Shown piece after piece: positions 1-8,712 of a DNA stretch of 64,000 nt. Source of the DNA: Verrucomicrobiota bacterium (lineage in GTDB: Bacteria; Verrucomicrobiota; Verrucomicrobiia; CAIQCK01). The stretch is taken from NCBI GenBank assembly GCA_026397915.1, contig JAPLTX010000008.1, positions 309,687 to 373,686 on the forward strand, written 5' to 3'. Made by a program: the position numbers and the translations under genes. Each line of letters starts with the position of its first letter. Position 1 is the stretch's first letter. The notes under the pieces were generated by a model. The model made no database searches and was not told the origin of the DNA. It worked only from the letters and a program-made list of their open reading frames with translations.

Positions 1-1764
1 GAGCGCGGCGCGGAGATCGGCCATCTGCCGCAGGAAAACGTGCCGGTTGGCGATGAGACGGTGCTGGAACTGGCGACGGCGATTACACCGGAGATCACGG
101 CGCTGCGGCGCGAACTGAAAGCATTCGAGGACGGCGATGCCACCGAAACAGAAGCTTTTCACGTTGCGCAGTCGCGATTCGAGACGCTCGGCGGTTACCA
201 GCTTGAACCGAAGGCCAAGGCCATCCTGCGCGGGTTGGCGTTCCGCGAACATGATTTCTACCGGCTCGCGAGCGCGATGAGCGGCGGCTGGGTGATGCGC
301 GCGCACTTGGCGCGGCTGCTCGTCCAGCAACCCGACCTGTTGATGCTCGACGAACCGACGAACCATCTCGACCTCGACGCGCTACAATGGTTTCAGCAAT
401 ATCTGAAAACGTATCCCGGCGCGATCTTGATGATCTCGCACGACCGGGAGTTCCTGAACCAGCTTGTCGGCAGCATCGTGGAAATCCGCCAGAACCGGCT
501 GCTGCGCTACCGCGGCAACTACGACGAGTATCTGGTCCAGCGCGAGGCGCAGGCGGAGCAGCTCCTGGCTGCCTACAAGAACCAGCAACGCGACATCCAG
601 CGGCTGCAGGAATTTGCCGACCGGTTCCGCGCGAAGGCCAGCAAAGCGTCGCAGGCGCAGGCCAAGCTCAAGCAGATCGAGCGCATGGACAAGATCGAGG
701 CGCCGGTGAACGACGCGCGCACGATCAAGTTCCGGTTCCCGCAGCCGCCGCGCAGCGGCCATCGCGTGATCGCGCTGAAGGACATCCACCACGCTTACGG
801 CGACACCGTCGTTTATCGCGGTATGAACTTCGAGGCCGAGCGCGGCCAGCGCACGGTGCTCGTCGGCCCCAACGGCGCGGGCAAGTCCACGTTGTTGAAA
901 ATCCTGGCAGGCGTTTTGCAGTTCCAGTCCGGCACGCGCGAGATGGGCCTGAACGTCAAGACCGGCTACTATGCCCAGTATCGCGTGGAGATGCTGAAAA
1001 CGGAGCGCACGGTGCTGGAGGAGGCGCTCGACACGAAGCGGGTGATTTCCGTGGAGGCCGCGCGCACCGTGCTCGGCTCGTTTCTGTTCCGCGGCGATGA
1101 CGTGTTCAAGCCGGTGGGCGTGCTCAGCGGCGGCGAGAAGAGCCGGTTGGCGCTGGTGAAGCTGTTGCTCGATCCGCCAAACCTGCTGTTGATGGACGAG
1201 CCGACGACGCACCTCGACATGCCGAGCATTGACGCGCTGATCGCCGCGCTGGAGCAATACGAAGGCACGCTCATCTTCATCAGCCACGACGTTTACTTCA
1301 TCCGCAAGCTGGCGCGGCACGTCCTGCACGTCAACGCCGGCCAGCTCACGCCTTATCATGGCGATTACCAGTATTACCTCGATAAAACCGCCGCCATCTC
1401 CGCGCGAGCCGCGCTCACCGCCGGCGGGAAAGAGGAATCGCCCGCAGCAGCCGCGACCGACGACAAACGCGCCAGATCGCGCGACCAGAAGCGGCTCGAA
1501 GCCGAAGCGCGGCAGTCCCGTTCCCGCGATCGGCGGGCGCAGCAGCAGATCGTGGACAAGTTGGAGAAGGAAATCGCGCGGCTGGAGCAGCGGCAGAAGG
1601 AACTCACGGCCGAGCTGGAGAAACCCGAAACCTACCAGCAGCCCGGCCGTGCCATGACTGTGAACCGCGAGTTGAGCGGCGTCACCGACGACCTTGCGGC
1701 GGCGACAGCGAAATGGGAGCAGGCGGCGGCGAAGTTGAGCGAGACGGTGGGACCGTCAGTTTGA
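1..1764 (+). CDS. ABC-F family ATPase (Uup/EttA type), 5'-truncated by window edge
   Basis: The reading frame is open from base 1, so the start and the first Walker A lie upstream of the window; 587 residues are visible. The visible order is the Q-loop region of the first ATPase, its signature SGGWVMR, a first Walker B LLMLDEPTNHLD (about residue 114), a linker with charged helices, a second Walker A GPNGAGKST (about 289), signature LSGGEKSR (about 374), a second Walker B LLLMDEPTTHLD, and a charged C-terminal coiled coil (about 490-560). Two soluble ATPase domains without membrane segments define ABC-F proteins, which act on ribosomes; the C-terminal coiled coil resembles Uup. The exact subfamily and role cannot be fixed without the missing N-terminus. 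Confidence 0.93.
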   Translation, partial: ERGAEIGHLPQENVPVGDETVLELATAITPEITALRRELKAFEDGDATETEAFHVAQSRFETLGGYQLEPKAKAILRGLAFREHDFYRLASAMSGGWVMRAHLARLLVQQPDLLMLDEPTNHLDLDALQWFQQYLKTYPGAILMISHDREFLNQLVGSIVEIRQNRLLRYRGNYDEYLVQREAQAEQLLAAYKNQQRDIQRLQEFADRFRAKASKASQAQAKLKQIERMDKIEAPVNDARTIKFRFPQPPRSGHRVIALKDIHHAYGDTVVYRGMNFEAERGQRTVLVGPNGAGKSTLLKILAGVLQFQSGTREMGLNVKTGYYAQYRVEMLKTERTVLEEALDTKRVISVEAARTVLGSFLFRGDDVFKPVGVLSGGEKSRLALVKLLLDPPNLLLMDEPTTHLDMPSIDALIAALEQYEGTLIFISHDVYFIRKLARHVLHVNAGQLTPYHGDYQYYLDKTAAISARAALTAGGKEESPAAAATDDKRARSRDQKRLEAEARQSRSRDRRAQQQIVDKLEKEIARLEQRQKELTAELEKPETYQQPGRAMTVNRELSGVTDDLAAATAKWEQAAAKLSETVGPSV

Positions 1765-1778
1765 CGGGCGAAGGCCGC

Positions 1779-1808
1779 TTGAGTTACAGGGCCGCAAATA
1801 AGTATTTT
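1779..1808 (+). promoter_or_regulatory. Candidate sigma70-type promoter for the small basic protein
   Basis: TTGAGT (1779-1784) and TATTTT (1803-1808) are separated by 18 bases in the short gap before the small basic protein gene. This is a match by eye to -35/-10 consensus in an otherwise GC-rich gap and has not been scored against background. Confidence 0.3.
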
Positions 1809-1886
1809 CAGGCGTGCCGCGCTGTGGTAGAAGCCACGGGTTGTTTTGGACGGTAAGGTTGTCTGAGAAAGAAGGAAAACGGATTT

Positions 1887-2039
1887 ATGGGTTTGCACAG
1901 CAGCTTGAAAGCATCCGGCACGTTGAAAGCAAAACGCAACGTGCTGAAGCGATTTGAACGTGTCGAGTTGATGAAGAAGCGCGGGCAGTGGAAAGCCGGC
2001 GACCGTGTGTTCGGTCTGCCGAAGACCAAGCCCGAATAA
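1887..2039 (+). CDS. Verrucomicrobia/Chlamydiae-type small basic protein
   Basis: A 50-residue, strongly basic protein (many Lys/Arg, ending GLPKTKPE) starting MGLHSSLKASG. The start ATG is preceded by a GAAGGA ribosome site at 1871-1876. The sequence pattern (SSLK, KRNVLKRFERVE, RVFGLPKTK) matches my recollection of the conserved small basic protein family restricted to Verrucomicrobia and Chlamydiae, whose function is not established; size and charge suggest RNA or ribosome binding, which is inference. It is an independent gene between the ABC-F ATPase and the pseudouridine synthase, and it is short enough to be missed by gene callers. It is the best single taxonomic clue in the window. Confidence 0.88.
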   Translation: MGLHSSLKASGTLKAKRNVLKRFERVELMKKRGQWKAGDRVFGLPKTKPE

Positions 2040-2064
2040 CCGAATCTCGCTCCGGCTTCGTGCC

Positions 2065-2796
2065 GTGAAGACTTCCGACGAGTCTATTGGCGTGCGTTTG
2101 CAACGATTTCTCGCCTCCGCGGGTCTGGGATCGCGGCGCGCTTGCGAACAGTTGATCGTGGCGGGCCGTGTCCGCGTCAACGGTCGTGTTGCCGCGCTCG
2201 GTTCGCGCGTGCAACCGACAGCGGACCGCATTACGCTGAATGGCCGGCCGCTGAGCACGCAGCGGTTGACCTACGGCGCGCTTTACAAGCCGGTTGGTTA
2301 CACGTGCAGCAACCGCGACCGCCACGCGGAGAAGCTGGCGATTGAGTTGTTGCCGAAGGATTGGCCGCGCGTGTTCAGCATCGGACGGTTGGATCGCGAC
2401 AGCGAAGGATTGCTGCTTGTTACGAACGACGGCGAACTGGCGCAGAAGCTTGCGCATCCGCGCCACAAGATTCCGAAAACCTACGAGGTTGGCATCCGCG
2501 GTTCGCTGACGGCCGCGGAGATGGAGCGGTTGCAGAAAGGCATGACGATCGGCGGCGAGCGCATGGTGGCCGACAGGGTGTTCGGCGTGCGGCCTGCGGG
2601 CGAGACGTCCACGTTTCAAATGGTTCTCAGCCAGGGCAAGAAACGCCAGATTCGCGTAATGCTGGCTGAACTGGGTCATGAGGTGATCCGGTTGAAGAGG
2701 CTCAGTATCGGGCCGATCAATCTGGGCGACCTCAAGCCCGGCAAATGGAGACTGCTCAATGATCAAGAGTTGGCAAAACTATCTCGCATGGGCTAG
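2065..2796 (+). CDS. rRNA pseudouridine synthase, RsuA/RluB family
   Basis: About 243 residues from the GTG at 2065 (MKTSDESIGVRLQRFL). An N-terminal S4 RNA-binding domain (LQRFLASAGLGSRRACEQL...GRVRVNG) is followed by the catalytic module with the family motif GRLDRDSEGLLL; the Asp of RLD is the conserved catalytic residue. Further signatures are LAHPRHKIPKTYEV and QGKKRQIRVMLAELGHEVIRLKR. The enzyme isomerises a uridine in rRNA to pseudouridine; whether the target is 16S (RsuA) or 23S (RluB/RluE) cannot be told from sequence alone. An upstream in-frame ATG at 2005 would overlap the small basic protein gene and adds residues unlike the family, so it is not preferred. A GTG at 2092 is another option. 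The 3' end overlaps the next gene by 38 bases. Confidence 0.9.
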   Translation: MKTSDESIGVRLQRFLASAGLGSRRACEQLIVAGRVRVNGRVAALGSRVQPTADRITLNGRPLSTQRLTYGALYKPVGYTCSNRDRHAEKLAIELLPKDWPRVFSIGRLDRDSEGLLLVTNDGELAQKLAHPRHKIPKTYEVGIRGSLTAAEMERLQKGMTIGGERMVADRVFGVRPAGETSTFQMVLSQGKKRQIRVMLAELGHEVIRLKRLSIGPINLGDLKPGKWRLLNDQELAKLSRMG

Positions 2797-4864
2797 CGCG
2801 CTGCTCGTAGCGTGGACCGCCGCCGCCGCCGATATGGCGACCGTTACCGGCGATCACGTCAACGTCCGCGCGGCCGCCAAGGCCACTTCCGAAGTGCTGC
2901 TCCAGTTCAATCAGGGCGATCAAGTGGAACTGGCTGAGCCGTTGCCCGCCGCCGGCGCGGCTGAAACCGTCGCCTTCGCGAAGATTCACATACCGGCTGC
3001 TGCGCGCGTCTGGGTTCACAAGAATATGCTCGATGCCGCCGGCACGACGGTTGCCAAAACCGACGTCCGCTTGCGCGCCGGTCCAGGCGCCAGCTACACC
3101 GTCGTCGGCAAGGTCAACAAAGGCGAGGTGATCCAACCGGAGCAAACGCAGGACGATTGGGTGAAAATCAAACCCACGACGAATTGCTTCGCATTCGTGG
3201 CCTCCAAATATCTCCAAGCTGGTGCCGCTCCGGCTCCGGCGCGCCCCGCTGCGCCAGCACAGCCGACGACGCCGAGCGCCGCTCCGGCGCCTGTTCAACC
3301 AACACCGCCGCCACCCGCGCCCCCGGCGCCGATGCCGGAAACTCCAGCCACGCCCGCGTCGCCGGTCGCTGCGCCACCTCCGCCTGCGCCAATGCCCGAA
3401 ACGGCGACGACGCCTGCTGCGCCGTCAGAGCCTGCGAAGCCGGCCGTGACGCCCGCGCCGCCGCCGCCGGTTGAAGCGCCGGTTGCGTCGCCACCGGCAC
3501 CTGCTGCGCCGGAAAAATCCACGGCGAAGGCGGAGGCGCTGAAAAAAGCTCAAGCAACGGCAGCTAGGAAAGAAACGGCAGCGAAAGCGGCCAAGACGAA
3601 ACCGTCGAAGACCGCGGCAAAAAAAACCAAGCCCAAGCTACCGGCCGAGCCGGTCGCTGGTTTGCCGAAAGTTGAGGTGGCAAAAGTCGAGCCGCAGAAG
3701 ATTGAGCCTCCGAAGATCGTCGAGCCTGCCGCGCCCGCCGTCACCCAACCGGAACCGCCAAAAGTAGAAGTTGCAAAAGTCGAGATGCCGAAGGTTGAAG
3801 CGCCGAAAGTCGAAGCGCCAAGCGCGCCTCCTCCTCCACCCGTGTCGGCTGCGGTTGAGATGCCGAAGGTTGAAGCGCCTAAGGTCGAGGCTCCAAAAGC
3901 CGAGCTTCCGAAGGTCGAGCCGCCGAAGATCGAAGCCCCGAAAGTAGAAGTTGCAAGAGTTGAACCGCCGAAAGTGGAAATCCCCAAAGTTGAAGCGCCG
4001 GTCGCGCCACCGCCACCACCCGTGCCGACTGCGGTTGAGATGCCGAAGATTGAAGCGCCCAAGGTCGAGGCTCCAAAAGCGGAACTTCCGAAGGTCGAAT
4101 CACCGAAGATCGAAGCTCCGAAAGTGGAAGTTGCAAGAGTTGAGCCGCCGAAAGTAGAAGCCCCCAAAGTTGAAGTGCCGAGCGCGCCGCCTCCTCCGCC
4201 CGTGCCGACCGCGGTTGAGATGCCGAAGGTTGAAGCACCCAAGGTCGAGGCGCCGAAAGCCGAACTTCCGAAGGTGGAAGCCCCGAAAATTGTCGCGCCC
4301 AAGGTTGAAGCGCCCAAGGTTGAGCCTCCGCCCGCGCCAACAGTGCCGCCGGCTGCCCCGCCGCCTCCACCTGTGCCCACTGTTGAGATGGCAAAGATTG
4401 AAACGCCGAAAGCCGAACCAGTAAAAGTCGAAGTGCCGAAGGTGGAACCGCCCAAAGCTGAAGCGCCGAAAGTGGAAATCCCGAAGCCCGTGGCGGCGCC
4501 CGCGCCGACGGTGCCGTTGCCAACGCCCCAGCCGGAGATCGCGAAAGTCTCACCGCCGGCGGTTTCAATGCCGCCCACGCCCCCGACGACCGTGCCGCCT
4601 GCGGTGATTGAGGATCCGTCAACCAAGATCGTCACGAAGGAAGGCTGGGTGCGGCCCGCCACCGGTTTGTTCAAGAAGCCCGGCACGCATCAGCTCATGT
4701 CCACCGACAAGCCGCTGGCGATGGTGTTGAGCTTCCTCTCCAGCACGACCGTCAATCTCGACCAATACGAAGGCAAACATGTTCGCGTCACCGGCGGCGA
4801 GCACTGGCAGAAGGGGTGGAACCAGCCGCTGGTCCGCGCCAATCAGGTCGAGTTAATGAAGTAA
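2759..4864 (+). CDS. Exported SH3-domain protein with long Pro/Lys/Glu repeat region
   Basis: A 701-residue protein with an N-terminal signal peptide ([24 protein letters not shown]). Two bacterial SH3-like modules follow (about 25-90 and 95-155; the second has [21 protein letters not shown] and W..KI). Then comes a Pro/Ala-rich stretch, a Lys/Ala-rich stretch (about 260-300), and a long low-complexity region built of [13 protein letters not shown] units (about 300-590). A folded C-terminal domain of about 80 residues starts near [13 protein letters not shown]. Such SH3 modules often bind peptidoglycan, and the repeat region would behave as an extended spacer across the envelope; both are inferences. 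The gene overlaps the pseudouridine synthase by 38 bases, suggesting cotranscription. The specific function is unknown. Confidence 0.85.
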   Translation: MIKSWQNYLAWASALLVAWTAAAADMATVTGDHVNVRAAAKATSEVLLQFNQGDQVELAEPLPAAGAAETVAFAKIHIPAAARVWVHKNMLDAAGTTVAKTDVRLRAGPGASYTVVGKVNKGEVIQPEQTQDDWVKIKPTTNCFAFVASKYLQAGAAPAPARPAAPAQPTTPSAAPAPVQPTPPPPAPPAPMPETPATPASPVAAPPPPAPMPETATTPAAPSEPAKPAVTPAPPPPVEAPVASPPAPAAPEKSTAKAEALKKAQATAARKETAAKAAKTKPSKTAAKKTKPKLPAEPVAGLPKVEVAKVEPQKIEPPKIVEPAAPAVTQPEPPKVEVAKVEMPKVEAPKVEAPSAPPPPPVSAAVEMPKVEAPKVEAPKAELPKVEPPKIEAPKVEVARVEPPKVEIPKVEAPVAPPPPPVPTAVEMPKIEAPKVEAPKAELPKVESPKIEAPKVEVARVEPPKVEAPKVEVPSAPPPPPVPTAVEMPKVEAPKVEAPKAELPKVEAPKIVAPKVEAPKVEPPPAPTVPPAAPPPPPVPTVEMAKIETPKAEPVKVEVPKVEPPKAEAPKVEIPKPVAAPAPTVPLPTPQPEIAKVSPPAVSMPPTPPTTVPPAVIEDPSTKIVTKEGWVRPATGLFKKPGTHQLMSTDKPLAMVLSFLSSTTVNLDQYEGKHVRVTGGEHWQKGWNQPLVRANQVELMK
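3841..4380. repeat. 180-bp in-frame tandem repeats (three copies, plus diverged flanking unit)
   Basis: Three copies of a 180-bp unit are aligned at 3841, 4021 and 4201. Each begins near GTGCCGACTGCGGTTGAGAT and encodes about 60 residues of [20 protein letters not shown] type, ending in a PPPPPVPTA block. A diverged partial unit precedes them (about 3661-3840). Inside each unit is a finer 12-15 bp periodicity from the P-K-V-E motif. The period is a multiple of three, so copy-number change would keep the frame. Confidence 0.85.
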
Positions 4865-4881
4865 ACGTCCGACTCACACTT

Positions 4882-5772
4882 ATGCCCGCTGAACTCATTG
4901 ACGGACGGCTCATCGCCGCGCAAATCCACGACGAAACCCGTGCCGAGGTCGCACGCTTGAGAGAGCGCGGCATCACGCCCGGCCTGGCCGTGGTGCTCGT
5001 CGGCGAAGACCCCGCGTCGAAAGTCTATGTCGCCAACAAGGAGAAGATGGCGCGCGAGTTGGGTTTCTACTCGGTCCTCAAGCAAATGCCGGCGACGACG
5101 AGTGAGGCGGCGCTACTGGCGGAAATAGACGCGCTCAACGCCGACCCGCGCATCCACGGCGTGCTGGTGCAGTCGCCGCTGCCGAAACCGCTCCGCGAGG
5201 AGACGATGTGGGAACGCATCGCGCCGGCGAAGGACGTGGACGGTTTTCATCCGATGAATCTCGGCCGGCTCGCCGTGGGCCAGCCTTGTCTCGTTGCCTG
5301 CACGCCGGCGGGCGTGATCGAGATGTTGGTGCGCAGCGGTGTAACGATCGCCGGCAAGAACGCGGTCATCGTCGGCCGCAGCATCCGCGTCGGCCGGCCG
5401 CTGCAATTGCTGCTGAGCCTGAAAAGCAGGACTGGCGACGCGACCGTGACGGTGTGCCACTCGCGCACGCCGGACATCGCGCATTTCACGCGGCAGGCGG
5501 ACATTCTCATCGCGGCCATCGGCCAGGCGCGGTTCGTGAAGGCCGGCATGGTAAAGCCGGGCGCGGTGGTGATTGATGTCGGCATCAACGCGGTGCCAGA
5601 CGCGACGAAGAAGAGCGGCTCGCGGCTGGTGGGCGACGTGGATTTCGACGCGGTGAAGGAAGTCGCGTCAAAGATCAGCCCGGTGCCGGGCGGCGTCGGG
5701 CCGCTGACGATTGCGATGTTAATGAAGAACACCGTGAAAGCGTGCGGCATCCTCAATACAGCCGCGTCGTAG
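4882..5772 (+). CDS. folD: Bifunctional methylenetetrahydrofolate dehydrogenase/cyclohydrolase
   Basis: A 296-residue FolD of normal length from the ATG at 4882. It interconverts 5,10-methylene-THF and 10-formyl-THF using NADP in the cytosol, supplying formyl groups for purines and initiator tRNA. The folate-site motif [15 protein letters not shown] holds the conserved Tyr49 and catalytic Lys53. The dinucleotide-binding motif is [15 protein letters not shown], and the C-terminal signature is [16 protein letters not shown]. An upstream in-frame ATG at 4816 lies inside the previous gene and adds non-family residues, so it is rejected. It follows the SH3 gene after 17 bases. Confidence 0.96.
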   Translation: MPAELIDGRLIAAQIHDETRAEVARLRERGITPGLAVVLVGEDPASKVYVANKEKMARELGFYSVLKQMPATTSEAALLAEIDALNADPRIHGVLVQSPLPKPLREETMWERIAPAKDVDGFHPMNLGRLAVGQPCLVACTPAGVIEMLVRSGVTIAGKNAVIVGRSIRVGRPLQLLLSLKSRTGDATVTVCHSRTPDIAHFTRQADILIAAIGQARFVKAGMVKPGAVVIDVGINAVPDATKKSGSRLVGDVDFDAVKEVASKISPVPGGVGPLTIAMLMKNTVKACGILNTAAS

Positions 5773-5809
5773 CCGGTCGATTGCCGTCCACATCACTTCT
5801 GCTGGAAAC

Positions 5810-7258
5810 ATGCCAACGCCCAGCACTCCACCAACCAGTTCGAGTGCTTACTACAAACCGCTGATCACGCCGAGCAGCCCGACCGAGAAGACAGCGGCGT
5901 GGCCGTTGTGGCGGCTGGGCATGGGGCTGCAACTCCTGCTGGCGGTGGTAACGATCCTGCTGACGCGGATGGGGCGGCAACCGGGTTGCGGCGTGGCGCT
6001 GTTGCCGATCTGGCTGCTGTCATTCGCGCCGTATGTGCTGGCGCTGAGGTATGCGAGGGGGTTGACGCCGTCGGTGGCGCTGCGGGGCATCTTCGTGTTC
6101 GCGATTTTTTTCCGGGTGACGCTCTGCTTCGCGCCGCCGATGCTTTCCAACGAGGTCAACCGCAGTTTGTGGGAGGGACGCGCGCAGATATTTGGCCACA
6201 ATCCCTACATCGAGTCGCCCTCCTCGCCGCAGATGAGCTTCCTGGCGCCGGAGATGATTCAGCACATCACGGCGCCCAACGTGCCCGCGATTTCGCCACC
6301 ACTGAGCGAGCTGCTGTTTCGCATCGTCGCGAACATCTCACCTCAAGGGCCGGGTCTGCTGAAGGCGCTGTTCGCATTCGTGGACCTTGGCGTGGTGTGG
6401 TTGCTGATTCGGCTGCTGCGGCTGCGCGGGCTGAACGAGAACATGGCGATCATTTACGCATGGTGTCCGTTGCCGATTGTGGAGTTTGCCGGCAGCGGGC
6501 ATTTTCTGACGCTGGCGATGTTCCTGGCGCTGTCGGCGGTCTATCTGGCAACGCCGCAAATCCCCCGGCGGCGATGGGCGGGCGTGATCGAGCAAACGCT
6601 GGCGGCCGCAAGCCTCGCCGGGGCGGTGTGCACGCATTACTTTGCGCTGCCACTCGTGCCGCTTGTGATGCGGCAGATCAAGGCGCGGTATTGGCTGCTG
6701 GTGCCGCTGATTGTGTGGCTGTTCTGCCTGCCGTTCGGCGGCGCGGGCGTTCATCTCTTCGACGGCCTGCGACAGTGCGTCGGCAACTTGCAGTTTAACG
6801 ACTCGGCCTTCAGCGTGCTAACGATGTTGTGCGACACCCGATGGACGCCGCAGTTGCCCGGCGGCATCCCGCTCGTGCACGCCGTTCCGAAGCTGATCGC
6901 CGCCGGCGTATGGCTGGCCGTCCTGCTGGCGGTGATTGTGCTGCGGATGAACACGATCCGCTCGTTCTACATCCTCACTGGCGTCTTCTTGTTTTTCAGC
7001 CCGGTCGTGTATCCGCATTACGTGGCGTTCCTGGTGCCGTTCCTCTGCTTCTATCCGAATCCCGGCTGGATGTTGCTAAGTGCGACGGTGTTGCTGAGCT
7101 ACTGGGGCGGGTTGGCCGGGTTGGGGGCGGGGCACGGCACGGTGTCAGCCGGCGTGAGAATGATCGAATATCTGCCGGCGTTCGCAGCGATGGTGGCCGG
7201 CCCGGTGGCGACCTATCTCTTGCCACCGCCGCAGATGGAAGCGGAACGCAAAGCGTGA
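5810..7258 (+). CDS. Polytopic membrane protein, GT-C glycosyltransferase-like
   Basis: A 482-residue protein with about 10-12 hydrophobic segments. After the first segments a loop reads NEVNRSLWEGRAQIFGHNPY, which resembles the first periplasmic loop of GT-C enzymes (acidic residue, then WEGR and GxNPY) that use polyprenyl-phosphate sugars. Further segments include AYARFxx-free loops such as PLPIVEFAGSGHFLTLAMFLAL, where an H in a helix/loop is common in the superfamily. The family's usual Asp in the DDxxRYxW motif is Asn-Glu here, so activity or donor type is uncertain. It is probably cotranscribed with folD (37-base gap). The donor and acceptor are unknown. Confidence 0.72.
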   Translation: MPTPSTPPTSSSAYYKPLITPSSPTEKTAAWPLWRLGMGLQLLLAVVTILLTRMGRQPGCGVALLPIWLLSFAPYVLALRYARGLTPSVALRGIFVFAIFFRVTLCFAPPMLSNEVNRSLWEGRAQIFGHNPYIESPSSPQMSFLAPEMIQHITAPNVPAISPPLSELLFRIVANISPQGPGLLKALFAFVDLGVVWLLIRLLRLRGLNENMAIIYAWCPLPIVEFAGSGHFLTLAMFLALSAVYLATPQIPRRRWAGVIEQTLAAASLAGAVCTHYFALPLVPLVMRQIKARYWLLVPLIVWLFCLPFGGAGVHLFDGLRQCVGNLQFNDSAFSVLTMLCDTRWTPQLPGGIPLVHAVPKLIAAGVWLAVLLAVIVLRMNTIRSFYILTGVFLFFSPVVYPHYVAFLVPFLCFYPNPGWMLLSATVLLSYWGGLAGLGAGHGTVSAGVRMIEYLPAFAAMVAGPVATYLLPPPQMEAERKA

Positions 7259-7265
7259 GGCGCGC

Positions 7266-7598
7266 CTACGTCTTGCGCTTCGCCTTCTTCGTCTCATCCA
7301 GCACGTGCCGTATTGCGAGAACCGGATGACGCCAGAGCATCCGTGGACCGGCGTAACGCATGACGGCTTGAATCTGCGTCCGGCGAGCCGGCTGGTAGCA
7401 GTGAACCGGGCACTTCGCGCACGTCGGCTTGTTCTTCTGAAACACGCACCGCTCCAGCCGGAGTTGGACGTAATCCCACAGCGCCGCGCACTCTACACAG
7501 AGCTGGCGGGATCTTCCGTGCTGGTGGTTGCAGTAGAGCCGGATCATCGCCGCAACAGTCTGGCGCTCGCGATCAAGCCGGCGTGAGTCGGCGGACAT
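7266..7598 (-). CDS. YgbA-like nitrous-oxide-stimulated promoter family protein
   Basis: A 110-residue Cys-rich protein, MSADSRRLDRERQTVAAMI..., with the family blocks MIRLYCNHQH, LCVECAALWDY, RLERCVFQKNKPTCAKCPVHCY and VMRYAGPRMLWRHPVLAIRH. These match the YgbA family, named because E. coli ygbA responds to nitric oxide through NsrR; the biochemical role is not well established and the conserved cysteines suggest metal or Fe-S binding. It lies 13 bases downstream of nadA on the same strand, so the two are probably one transcript. NadA carries an NO-sensitive Fe-S cluster, which gives the pairing a possible logic (inference). The gene ends only 7 bases from the convergent membrane-protein gene. 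Confidence 0.85.
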   Translation of the reverse strand: MSADSRRLDRERQTVAAMIRLYCNHQHGRSRQLCVECAALWDYVQLRLERCVFQKNKPTCAKCPVHCYQPARRTQIQAVMRYAGPRMLWRHPVLAIRHVLDETKKAKRKT

Positions 7599-7611
7599 CG
7601 CAGTAACCCCG

Positions 7612-8580
7612 TTACGCCGCGCTGACGTCCAGCATCCGCTGGATTGGCGCGCGCGCGCGGCGGCAGACTTCGGCGGGCAGTTCGATGCGGTTGGAGAGAT
7701 CGCGCAGGCAATCGCGGAGTTTCTCCAGCGTGTTGAGCTTCATGAAGCGGCACTCGTTGCAGCGGCAGTTGTCGGTCGCGGCAGGGATGAATGTCTTGCC
7801 TGGGCACTCCTTGCGCAGCCGGTGGAGCATGCCGATTTCGGTGGCGATAATGAACGCCGCCGCCGGGTTGTCGCGGCAGAACTTCACCATCTTCTCGGTG
7901 GAGCAGACTTCATCAGCGAGCTGGCGAACCGGCCCGACGCACTCTGGATGCGCCACCAACGGCGCGCTGGGATGTTCGTCTTTGATTTTCCGGATGGCCT
8001 CGTGTGTCCACTGGACGTGGACATAGCAAACGCCCGGCCACAGTTCCATCGCACGGCCGGTTTTCTGCATGACCCATTGGCCGAGGTTCTGGTCGGGGCA
8101 AAACAAAATCGGCTGGCGGGCGGGGATGCTCTGGACAATCTTCACCGCGTTGCCGGAGGTGCAGATGACATCGCTGAGCGCCTTCACGCCGGCGCTGCAA
8201 TTGATGTAGCTGACGACGGAGTGCGCCGGATGCCGTTGTTTCCACGCCGCGAGCGCGGCGGCGTTGCAGGAATCGGCCAGTGAGCACCCCGCGTCGGGGT
8301 CGGGCATGATGACGATCCTGTCCGGGCAGAGGATCTTGGCCGTCTCGCACATAAAGTGGACGCCGCAGAACGCAATGACGCCGGCCGAGGTGGCGGCCGC
8401 TTGCTGCGACAAACCGAGCGAATCACCGACGAAGTCCGCCACGTCCTGGATTTCCGGCAATTGGTAGTTGTGCGCCAGGATGACGGCGTTGCGCTGGCGT
8501 TTCAGTTCCAGCACCTCAGCCCGAAGTGCGTCGAGCGCGATCGGGCGCGGCGTTTCAAGTGTTGTCATTGGCGCAACCAT
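7612..8580 (-). CDS. nadA: Quinolinate synthase (4Fe-4S)
   Basis: A 322-residue NadA from the ATG at 8580 (MVAPMTTLETPRP); an ATG at 8568 is an equally plausible start. It condenses iminoaspartate with dihydroxyacetone phosphate to quinolinate in NAD synthesis. Family motifs are LAHNYQLPEIQDVADFVGDSLGLSQ, FCGVHFMCETAKILCPD, YINCSAGVKALSD, FCPDQNLG, HPECVGPV and a C-terminal Cys cluster CRCNECRFMKLN; the cluster ligands are expected in the FCG, HPEC and C-terminal Cys motifs. The enclosing open frame reaches to 9777, but its N-terminal 400 codons are antisense to the next gene and are not NadA-like. No nadB or nadC is nearby; it pairs with the ygbA-like gene. Confidence 0.95.
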   Translation of the reverse strand: MVAPMTTLETPRPIALDALRAEVLELKRQRNAVILAHNYQLPEIQDVADFVGDSLGLSQQAAATSAGVIAFCGVHFMCETAKILCPDRIVIMPDPDAGCSLADSCNAAALAAWKQRHPAHSVVSYINCSAGVKALSDVICTSGNAVKIVQSIPARQPILFCPDQNLGQWVMQKTGRAMELWPGVCYVHVQWTHEAIRKIKDEHPSAPLVAHPECVGPVRQLADEVCSTEKMVKFCRDNPAAAFIIATEIGMLHRLRKECPGKTFIPAATDNCRCNECRFMKLNTLEKLRDCLRDLSNRIELPAEVCRRARAPIQRMLDVSAA

Positions 8581-8712
8581 TGTCGCCAATTGATAGGCGA
8601 GAACGCGAACGCTGTCAAACGGCTGCGCGGCGAATGACGGGTTTCTTTGCCATCTGGTTTCGCTAAATTTTTCGCTTTCAAAAATCAACGGCTCGTCTAA
8701 TCTGCGCGCACC

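Noticed and set aside
3841..4380. CRISPR array or non-coding satellite
   Set aside because: No spacers; the 180-bp units are contiguous and in frame.
3550..4686. A 378-codon antisense frame (Gly/Ser/Thr-rich) across the SH3 repeat region
   Set aside because: It is the complementary reading of the P-K-V-E codon repeats, low in complexity and without a credible start or homology.
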